From Planctomycetota bacterium (GTDB taxonomy: Bacteria; Planctomycetota; Phycisphaerae; Sedimentisphaerales; Anaerobacaceae): a stretch of DNA of 34,479 nucleotides. A program made the position numbers and the translations under genes. Below the pieces are notes generated by a model. It searched no databases. It was not told where the DNA came from and worked only from the letters and a program-made list of their open reading frames with translations. The DNA is taken from positions 1 through 34,479 of the forward strand of contig VGYL01000004.1 in the NCBI GenBank assembly GCA_016872975.1. The letters are read 5' to 3'. Below are positions 24,413 to 30,558 of this stretch, piece after piece. Within the stretch, counting starts at the first letter, position 1; every line of letters starts with the position of its first letter.

Positions 24413-24499
24413 CATATTCCAAATTCCAAGCACTAAATTCCAAAATCCGTCCGATCTGTCTGATCCGACCGATCCTGGGATTTCGTGCTTCGAATTTTC
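24413..24499. repeat. ATTCCAAATTCC / GATTTCGTGCTTCG repeat element
   Basis: Two arms made of short A/T-rich units flank a GC-richer centre. The left arm is about 24413-24448 (AAATTCCAAGCACTAAATTC and neighbours). The right arm is 24477-24499 (GGGATTTCGTGCTTCGAATT), the reverse complement of the left minus one 8-nt unit. The centre has near-repeats of CCGATCTG/CTGATCCG/CCGATCC. It fills the space between the converging ybaK and oxidoreductase genes and could end transcription from both sides. A related one-armed copy is at 25735-25792. Confidence 0.65.
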
Positions 24500-24503
24500 A
24501 CCT

Positions 24504-25637
24504 CTACGCCCGCGTGAACGCAGGCAGCTTGACGATCGCTCCGCCCTTGAGCGCGGACTCGTGCGCGCAGAGCCCCACACAGGTCCAGTTGGCCGACTGT
24601 CGCGCGTTCGGGAACGGCTCGCGTCCCTCGATCAGGGCCATGACGAACTCATGGGCCAGGTGCGGGTGCGAGCCGCCGTGGCCGGCGCCCTGGGTGAAGC
24701 TCAGGTGGGTTTTCTTGGCCACATCGTAGACGCCCTTGGTCGTGAACGGTCGCAGGCCTTTCGGCAGGCGTTTGGCGAAGTCCGGGACCTTGATCCGCTT
24801 GGGGATCTTCGGCTCCGGGAGCTTGGCGGTGTGCAGAATAGGGTCCTCGTGCTCGATGAGCGACCACTCGAAGGACTTCTTCGAGCCGTAGACGTCGATG
24901 CTCTCGCGGTATTGCCGGGCGACGTCGAACAGCGAGCGATAAATCCGCGCCGTCAGGTCGGAGTCCTGGAACTTGATGTGCGCGGTCTCGACGGCGAAGG
25001 GCGAGCCGTAGTGCTTGATGAGGTCCTTGCGGATCGTGCCGGAGCCGAAACAGGACACGTACTCGGCGGTGGCGTTCGTCAGGGCGAGCATGGGGCCGAC
25101 GCAGTGCGTCGCGTACCACATCGGCGGCAGGCCCGGCCAGTAGTTGGGCCAGCCGTCCATGTCCTGCTGGTGACTGGCCTGCAGGAACTGGATCTTGCCG
25201 AGCTCGCCCTTCTCGTACAACTCCTTGAGGTAGAGGAACTCGCGGGCGTACACGACGGTCTCCATCATCATGTAGCGCAGCCCGGTCCGTTTGACGAGGT
25301 CCACGATCTTCTTGCAGTCGGCGATGCTGGTGGCCATGGGGACGGTGCAGGCGACGTGCTTGCCGGCCTTCAGGGCCGCGAGGGACATCCACGCGTGGTC
25401 GGGGATCGGCGAGTTGATATGCACCGCGTCCACGCCCGGGTCCTTGAGCAGATCGTTGTAGTCCGTGTACCGTTTCTCGACGCCGAACGCGTCGCCCACG
25501 GCGTCCAGTTTCGCCCGCGTGCGCTGGCAGATCGCGTACATGTTCGCATGGGGATGACGCTGGTAGAGGGGGATGAACTCCGCCCCGAATCCCAGCCCGA
25601 CGATGGCGACGTTGATCTTGTCCTTCTGGGTCTTCAT
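24504..25637 (-). CDS. Gfo/Idh/MocA family NAD(P)-dependent oxidoreductase
   Basis: A 377-residue oxidoreductase of the Gfo/Idh/MocA family, typically acting on sugars, inositols or related substrates. The Rossmann motif GLGFGAE is at residues 14-20. DLLKDPGVDAVHINSPIPDH is the usual second beta-alpha unit, followed by AALKAGKHVACTVPMA. At that place most relatives have an EKP motif with a conserved lysine; here it reads TVP, so the active site differs. The rest is the dimerising alpha/beta domain (QASHQQDMDGWPNYWPG; GAGHGGSHPHLAHEFV near the end). The start is the ATG at 25637 with GGAGG seven bases upstream; the track ORF extends too far. A single-gene unit. The substrate cannot be stated. 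Confidence 0.9.
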   Translation of the reverse strand: MKTQKDKINVAIVGLGFGAEFIPLYQRHPHANMYAICQRTRAKLDAVGDAFGVEKRYTDYNDLLKDPGVDAVHINSPIPDHAWMSLAALKAGKHVACTVPMATSIADCKKIVDLVKRTGLRYMMMETVVYAREFLYLKELYEKGELGKIQFLQASHQQDMDGWPNYWPGLPPMWYATHCVGPMLALTNATAEYVSCFGSGTIRKDLIKHYGSPFAVETAHIKFQDSDLTARIYRSLFDVARQYRESIDVYGSKKSFEWSLIEHEDPILHTAKLPEPKIPKRIKVPDFAKRLPKGLRPFTTKGVYDVAKKTHLSFTQGAGHGGSHPHLAHEFVMALIEGREPFPNARQSANWTCVGLCAHESALKGGAIVKLPAFTRA

Positions 25638-25734
25638 CGTGCAACCTCCAGAGACTCCGAATCGGTTTAGGGTCGATGCCGGATTGTACGCCGCCGGCCG
25701 CCTCTTGACAAGCCAAAACCTGCGGTCGTCCCAG

Positions 25735-25792
25735 GCATTGAGGTTTTGTACTTTGGATTTGTTTCGAATCTCGGATTTCGTGCTTCGTGCTT
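25735..25792. repeat. GGATTTCGTGCTTCG repeat, one-armed copy
   Basis: A run of degenerate units (TTTGGATTTG, TTTCGAATCTC, GGATTTCGTGCTTCGTGCTTC) sits in the divergent region between the oxidoreductase and MazG-like genes. It resembles one arm of the element at 24413-24499. No second arm is seen. Confidence 0.55.
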
Positions 25793-25805
25793 CCCCCCGA
25801 GGGGG

Positions 25806-25814
25806 TGGTATAGT
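25806..25814 (+). promoter_or_regulatory. Extended -10 promoter of the MazG-like gene
   Basis: TGG-TATAGT (TGn followed by a near-consensus -10) lies 54 nt ahead of the MazG-like ATG. A -35 box is not clear. The repeat at 25735-25792 ends shortly upstream, so it supplies the -35 region. Confidence 0.4.
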
Positions 25815-25868
25815 ATCGGCATCCGGCCCTGCATCGTTGCTCGGCCCGGTTCGAGAAACCGTGACGAT

Positions 25869-26231
25869 ATGACGAAGGAACCAGCCGTGCGGGACTTGAT
25901 GGAAGAGATCAAGGCGTTCAACCGCGAGCGGGACTGGGAGCAGTACCACTCGCCCAAGAACCTGTCGATGGCCCTGTCCGTGGAGGTGGCGGAGCTGCTG
26001 GAGGTCTTCCAGTGGCTGACGGAGGACCAGAGCCGCCGCCTGCCGGACGCGAAGAAGCAGGCGGTCGAGGAGGAGATCGGGGACGTGACGATCCTGCTGC
26101 TGGCCCTGGCCCAGGAGTTGGGCATCGACATCCTGGCCGCCGCCCGCAAGAAATTGGAGCGCAACCGGGCCAAATACCCGGTCGAAAAATCCCGCGGCCG
26201 GGCCGAGAAGTACAACGAGCTGGACCCGTAA
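25869..26231 (+). CDS. MazG-like nucleotide pyrophosphohydrolase
   Basis: A 120-residue all-alpha NTP pyrophosphohydrolase of the MazG / dCTPase-like kind, which hydrolyses (d)NTPs to monophosphate and pyrophosphate. The metal-binding pattern is visible as SVEVAELLEVFQW (Glu39, Glu42, then Glu45) and EEEIGDVTILLLALA (acidic cluster with Asp). RDWEQYHSPKNLSMAL is typical of the small single-domain members. The start is the ATG at 25869; the 41 earlier residues in the track translate repeat sequence. There is no clear ribosome binding site. The role is housekeeping of nucleotide pools. It lies upstream of the AAA/MAD4-like pair in the same direction but 178 nt away. Confidence 0.9.
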   Translation: MTKEPAVRDLMEEIKAFNRERDWEQYHSPKNLSMALSVEVAELLEVFQWLTEDQSRRLPDAKKQAVEEEIGDVTILLLALAQELGIDILAAARKKLERNRAKYPVEKSRGRAEKYNELDP

Positions 26232-26409
26232 TTCACCGTGGCTGAACGCGATCTCCTGAACTCGCGATCATCGCCTCACAAGTCGTTCACTGCGGGCATT
26301 TGTGCGTGACGAGGAAAGCTCGGGGGAGGAAGTTGCTGTCCGGGAGCAATCCGTGTAGACTCATGGTGTAGATGCTTGACAATACGATAGGGTTTAAGGA
26401 CACATTGCC

Positions 26410-27669
26410 ATGATACGTCTGATTGAGGTCCTCAACTACCGTTGCTTGCAGTACATCAAGCAGCCGTTGGAGCGATTTCATGTTCTGGTGGGCCCCAATG
26501 CGAGCGGGAAGACCACGTTCCTGGATGTCATTGCATTCTTGAGTCGGATGGTATCGGATGGGCTGGAGGCGGCGATTGACGAACGCACAAGGAATTTCGT
26601 TGACTTGGTGTGGGCACGCACGGGCACGAGTTTTGAACTGGCCATTGAAGCGGACATCCTGGGTACCAGACTTCCCAGTCTAAACGGGAAATTCGATGTG
26701 ATTCGCTACGAGATATCGATCGGCTTGCATCCGGAGACAAAAGAAGTCGGAATATTGCAGGAACGGGCGATACTCAAGAGAGCGAGTACTCACGAGGAGA
26801 AGGAGCGTCTCCTCTTTCCCATGGAGCCTGAACCACCGGATTCCCTCATGAGCGGCAGCTCCCGCAAAGAGGAGCAAACCGTTTTGAGCAAGAACATCCA
26901 GGGCAATGACAACTACTATGCGGAGGTACGGGAGGAATCCGGGGGCAAGGGGTGGATACCATCGTTTCGCCTCGGATCCAAGAGATCCGCACTCGCCAAC
27001 CTTCCCGAGGATGAGAGCCGATTTCCGGCTTCCACCTGGTTCAAGCGGTACCTGACATACGGAGTCCAGACTTTTGTCTTGAACAGCTTGATGATTCGGA
27101 GGGCCAGTCCTCCCGGCCAGTCGACCAGCTTCAAACCCGACGGCTCCAATCTCCCCTGGGTGATTGAGCGGTTGAAAAGCAAAGCCCCGGACAAATTCCG
27201 GGCGTGGATCAGCCATGTCCAAACTGCCTTGCCGGACGTGATCGATGTCAACACAGTTGAACGTGAAGATGACAGACATAGATATCTGAGGGTCCGGTAT
27301 CGCAACGGTCTCGAAGTACCTTCCTGGATGGTCTCGGATGGAACGCTGAGATTGTTGGCGCTGACGCTGCCGGCCTATCTGCCGGAGTTCGCGGGCGTGT
27401 ATCTTGTCGAAGAGCCTGAGAACGGCGTGCATCCTGCCGCGATGGAGGCAGTCTTTCAGTCACTCTCGTCGGTCTACAGCGCCCAGATGCTGCTCACCAC
27501 CCATTCGACTGTCATCCTGAGCCAGGCGGAGCCTGAGCAAGTGCTGTGCTTCTCCAAGAGCCCATCGGGGGCCACGGACATTGTCGTCGGCTCACAGCAT
27601 CCTGCCCTGAAGGATTGGAGAGGCCAACCCAATCTGGATGTGATCTTCGCCAGCGGAGTCCTGGGATGA
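26410..27669 (+). CDS. AAA/ABC-type ATPase, MAD3/OLD-like (putative defence ATPase)
   Basis: A 419-residue ATPase of the AAA_21-like (RecF/OLD-related) type. The start MIRLIEVLNYRCLQYIKQPL is the usual DNA-repair-type N-terminal strand. Walker A is GPNASGKTT (residues 28-36). The signature-like MVSDGTLRLL is near residue 312, Walker B is YLVEEPENGVHP (Glu334, Glu335), and the switch is TTHSTVIL. A poorly conserved 230-residue middle replaces the coiled coil. AAGGA lies nine bases before the ATG. The stop overlaps the next ATG (ATGA), so the two proteins are probably made together. ATPases of this type coupled to a small partner are common in phage-defence systems (OLD, PARIS, MADS). I recall a very similar pair annotated MAD3/MAD4, but that is memory, not a search. 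Confidence 0.85.
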   Translation: MIRLIEVLNYRCLQYIKQPLERFHVLVGPNASGKTTFLDVIAFLSRMVSDGLEAAIDERTRNFVDLVWARTGTSFELAIEADILGTRLPSLNGKFDVIRYEISIGLHPETKEVGILQERAILKRASTHEEKERLLFPMEPEPPDSLMSGSSRKEEQTVLSKNIQGNDNYYAEVREESGGKGWIPSFRLGSKRSALANLPEDESRFPASTWFKRYLTYGVQTFVLNSLMIRRASPPGQSTSFKPDGSNLPWVIERLKSKAPDKFRAWISHVQTALPDVIDVNTVEREDDRHRYLRVRYRNGLEVPSWMVSDGTLRLLALTLPAYLPEFAGVYLVEEPENGVHPAAMEAVFQSLSSVYSAQMLLTTHSTVILSQAEPEQVLCFSKSPSGATDIVVGSQHPALKDWRGQPNLDVIFASGVLG

Positions 27670-28310
27670 CCTTGCGCTGCTGCCGTGACCTGATTGTCTT
27701 GGTTGCCGACAAGAACATGAAGGCGGCCGTCCACGGGTTATTGTCCCGTTGCCGATCGCGGGAGATCCGATCCGTGGATGCCGAAGTTGTCACACACCCA
27801 CAGAAGGACAGCGGCTGCTATAACAACGGCGCGGAATACCTATCCGTTTTCAGGGGCCAGTATACACATGCCTTGCTGATGTTGGACCGGGAGGGATGCG
27901 GTCGGGACCAGTCAGAAGCCGTGGCAATCGAACGTGACCTCGAATCACGGTTCTTGTCTGCGGGATGGGGTGGTGGGGCAAGAGCAATCGTATTCGATCC
28001 GGAACTGGAGATCTGGGTCTGGAGTGGCTCTCCTCGCGTGGGCGAGTGTCTGGGGTGGAATAATCCGGACACATCTTTGAAGGAGTGGCTCCTTACCCGA
28101 GGATATCTATCCCCGGGTCATCTCAAGCCTATTCGTCCGAAAGAGGCGGTGGAGGCTGTTCTCTATGAGTGCCGGATTCCCCGCTCCTCCGCGATCTACC
28201 AGCGACTGGCAGAAACGGTGTCACTGAGAGGGTGTACGGATCGCGCCTTTGTCAAATTCCGAAGTACTCTGCACGACTGGTTCGGTTACACGCAGGAGCG
28301 ATCTACATAA
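27666..28310 (+). CDS. MAD4-like putative defence partner protein
   Basis: A 214-residue protein translationally coupled (ATGA) to the ATPase upstream. It opens with DLIVLVADKNMKAAVHGLLS. It then has ALLMLDREGCGRD and FDPELEIWVWSGSP, which give spaced acidic residues (Asp in VADKN, Asp/Glu in LDRE, Asp/Glu in DPELE) reminiscent of a Toprim- or nuclease-like metal site. The C-terminal half has AVEAVLYECRIPRSSAIYQR, CTDRAFVKF and LHDWFG. I recognise the overall pattern as that of proteins named MAD4 in methylation-associated defence systems, from memory. No methyltransferase or other MADS component is in the window. The track ORF starts 40 codons too early, inside the ATPase gene. Confidence 0.75.
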   Translation: MTLRCCRDLIVLVADKNMKAAVHGLLSRCRSREIRSVDAEVVTHPQKDSGCYNNGAEYLSVFRGQYTHALLMLDREGCGRDQSEAVAIERDLESRFLSAGWGGGARAIVFDPELEIWVWSGSPRVGECLGWNNPDTSLKEWLLTRGYLSPGHLKPIRPKEAVEAVLYECRIPRSSAIYQRLAETVSLRGCTDRAFVKFRSTLHDWFGYTQERST

Positions 28311-28490
28311 GGGATTATCCGGGCTCGCATTCACTCGTTTCGGCGCATAGGAGTGGTATCGAAGAGCCACACCTGCATATTTCGCTACCGCCTTTGCCGC
28401 GGCGACGTTGTGCGGAGCACATCCTGCTAGGTCACGCGTCCGTCATGCTGGGGTGGGGTCGTGACAATCCGGCCCTGCGGGGCGAACACC

Positions 28491-28519
28491 TGGACAGATG
28501 GCAGACGGCGACATATAGT
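28491..28519 (+). promoter_or_regulatory. Promoter of the metallophosphoesterase gene
   Basis: TGGACA (28491-28496), a 17-nt spacer and TATAGT (28514-28519), each one base off consensus. The start site would be near 28526, about 42 nt before the ATG. Confidence 0.5.
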
Positions 28520-28567
28520 CCCTCGTGTTGCTCAAACAGCCACATCATTGGATAGCAGAGATAGAGC

Positions 28568-29425
28568 ATGTTTCGACTGCTGTATGTGACGGACCTGCAC
28601 GGCTGGACCCGTGGCTATGAGTTGATCGCCGAGATCGCACAGGCGGCGCAAATCACCACGATTATCAATGGGGGCGATATGTTGCCCCATGGGCGGGAGC
28701 TGGTCGCCACTCAGCGACGGTTCATCGAGAGATACCTGGGCTCTTACCTGGAAAGGCTGGGTGCGGCCGGGATTTCGTATTATGGCATGTTGGGCAATGA
28801 CGACTGCCAGGCCGTGTTGCCCGATTGGCAGGAGCTGGTGCGGGTCTCGCCCCGGCTCCATGATCTGACCGAGGGGTGGCTGCCCCTCGCCGGTGGGTTG
28901 GCGATCTGCGGCTGCAACTACATTCCCGATCCGCCGTTTCGGTTGAAGGATTGGTGCGTCCTCGACACGAGAGACTTCGTCCGCCCGCCCCAGCATCCCG
29001 ATCCGTTGATCTCGCGCGGGGACAGGTTGGAATCGGTCGGTGACATCGAGGCGTTCTTCCGAGGCCGCCCGACCTTGGAAGAGCTCCTGGACGCCCGCGC
29101 CGCACGGGCGGCGGGGTGGGAGCGGGCCGTCGTGGTCTGTCATAGTCCGCCGCGGGGGACCGGCTTGGGAAATATCAGCGCCGATACCGATGTGGGCTCC
29201 GCCGCCGTCCGCGCCTGGATCGAGAAGTACCAGCCCCTGTTGACTCTGCACGGGCATATCCATGAGAGCCCTCGGATCACGGGCCGCGATACGGTGCCGC
29301 TCGGCAGAACCACCGTCCATCAGCCGGGCCAAGAGCGGTTCTTGGGACGATTGGTCTACTCGATCGTGGCGATCGAGGAGGGCGCCGTCCGGGTAGAGCG
29401 AAGAGCGACTCCGTGTCCGGACTGA
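28568..29425 (+). CDS. Calcineurin-like metallophosphoesterase
   Basis: A 285-residue metallophosphoesterase. The five metal/phosphate motifs are visible in order: YVTDLHGW (Asp9, His11), INGGDML, MLGNDDC, VVCHSPPRG and LHGHIHESP. The sequence between motifs III and IV is longer than in minimal members. Substrates in this family range from nucleotides to phosphoproteins, so none can be assigned. It has its own promoter and is separated from the ATPase/MAD4-like pair by 257 nt. A purine-rich GAGATAGAG precedes the ATG but is not a strong ribosome binding site. Confidence 0.9.
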   Translation: MFRLLYVTDLHGWTRGYELIAEIAQAAQITTIINGGDMLPHGRELVATQRRFIERYLGSYLERLGAAGISYYGMLGNDDCQAVLPDWQELVRVSPRLHDLTEGWLPLAGGLAICGCNYIPDPPFRLKDWCVLDTRDFVRPPQHPDPLISRGDRLESVGDIEAFFRGRPTLEELLDARAARAAGWERAVVVCHSPPRGTGLGNISADTDVGSAAVRAWIEKYQPLLTLHGHIHESPRITGRDTVPLGRTTVHQPGQERFLGRLVYSIVAIEEGAVRVERRATPCPD

Positions 29426-29714
29426 TTCACGGAGGAATTCGAGGGCCGGACTCGCACCTCCCGCAATCTCACGTCGTCAGGAAGGGTGACGTGCGGAGCA
29501 GATCTGCCGGCTCGGGCCGTGGCGGTGCCTGCTGAATTCGTCGCGGCGGTTTTTCTTCCTTGACAGGGACCCTCTATGATCGGGTATAATAGTCACGATC
29601 TGGATCTAACATCATACCAGCAGGGTATTTGTCCTGGCCGACCGGCTGGCCACTTCGCTCAGGCAGCGGCGGGATGCCGAGGGCGATCGGGTCGGGCACG
29701 AAAGGACGATGATA
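29426..29714. other. Intergenic region and long leader before the prepilin-like gene
   Basis: No gene is supported here. A foldback CACGTC...GACGTG lies at about 29471-29494. The promoter at 29560-29590 gives a leader of roughly 118 nt, containing GGCC...GGCC foldback potential near 29637-29652. The leader is long enough for regulation, but no known riboswitch is recognised. Confidence 0.4.
29560..29590 (+). promoter_or_regulatory. Promoter of the prepilin-like / LamG gene pair
   Basis: A perfect -35 box TTGACA (29560-29565) and perfect -10 box TATAAT (29585-29590) are separated by 19 nt, longer than the optimal 17. Transcription would start near 29597. Confidence 0.6.
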
Positions 29715-30470
29715 ATGCGTCAACGACGGGGATTCACGCTGATCGAGCTTCTGGTCGTCATTGCCATTATCGCCCTGCTCATGTCGATCCTCCTGCCTTC
29801 GCTGCAGCGGGTCCGGCGGCAGGCCAAGGCGGTGATCTGCCAGGCCCACCTGAAGGAGTGGGGCCCCATCTGGTCGATGTATTGCGGCGACAACAACGGC
29901 TATTTCCCCAAACGGATCTCCGTCTGGCACGACGTGGTGCAGCCGTACTATTCCAACACGGAAATCTGTTTCTGCTCGATGGCGACCCAATTGTACAGCC
30001 AGGGCGGCCGGTGGGGCTACGGCGCCTGGGAGCTGGGGACCGCGGCCGGCAGCTTCGGGCTCAACCAGTGGGTCCTGGACCCGCCGAAGACGAGCACGGA
30101 AGGCCGGCGCGTGCCGGAGAACATGTGGCGCAGTCCCAACGTCCCGAACGCCAACAGCATCCCGCTGTTTCTCGATTGTGCCACGATCGGCGTGACGCCA
30201 TGGCCCGAGGATCGGCCGCCGGAGTATGACGGCCAGTTCTGGCCCTACACGGGCAACAATTACGACGAGATGCGGCGGATCTGCCTGAATCGGCATGATG
30301 GCCACGTCAACAGCCTGTTCCTGGACTACAGCGTCCGCAAGGTCGGTCTCAAGGAGCTGTGGACGCTGAAGTGGCATCGCAACTACAAGACCGGCGGGTT
30401 ATGGACCAAGGCCGGCGGCGCCGAGCCCGACGACTGGCCGCGGTGGATGAGAGGGTTCAAAGACTACTGA
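29715..30470 (+). CDS. Prepilin-like protein with type IV N-terminal methylation motif
   Basis: A 251-residue pseudopilin-type protein. [20 protein letters not shown] is a textbook prepilin leader; peptidase cleavage would fall after Gly6, leaving Phe at +1 and Glu at +5. The hydrophobic helix continues to about residue 32. A globular domain follows with [14 protein letters not shown], and the end [20 protein letters not shown] is the place where many planctomycete pseudopilins have an H-x9-DG motif; here it is H...DYS. I chose the ATG at 29715 because AAGGA lies eight bases upstream; the track ATG at 29709 is too close to that site. It is followed after 88 nt by the LamG protein and is probably co-transcribed. 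Such proteins are often found next to secreted carbohydrate-active proteins in this group; the function is unknown. Confidence 0.9.
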   Translation: MRQRRGFTLIELLVVIAIIALLMSILLPSLQRVRRQAKAVICQAHLKEWGPIWSMYCGDNNGYFPKRISVWHDVVQPYYSNTEICFCSMATQLYSQGGRWGYGAWELGTAAGSFGLNQWVLDPPKTSTEGRRVPENMWRSPNVPNANSIPLFLDCATIGVTPWPEDRPPEYDGQFWPYTGNNYDEMRRICLNRHDGHVNSLFLDYSVRKVGLKELWTLKWHRNYKTGGLWTKAGGAEPDDWPRWMRGFKDY

Positions 30471-30558
30471 GTTGGGAGGCACGACGCATGAAGTGAAGTC
30501 TGGTGTGCAGCGCTCGTGGTGCAACGAAATCCCGGCATCTGGAGGAAGGAGAACGATC

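Noticed and set aside
22321-25670. Plus-strand ORFs opposite the PHP chimera (22321-23784) and oxidoreductase (24267-25670)
   Set aside because: Composition is typical of antisense high-GC translation, and no motifs are visible.
26376-26381. TTGACA as -35 box for the ATPase/MAD4-like pair
   Set aside because: No reasonable -10 hexamer at 16-18 nt downstream; the spacing to the ATG is also too short.
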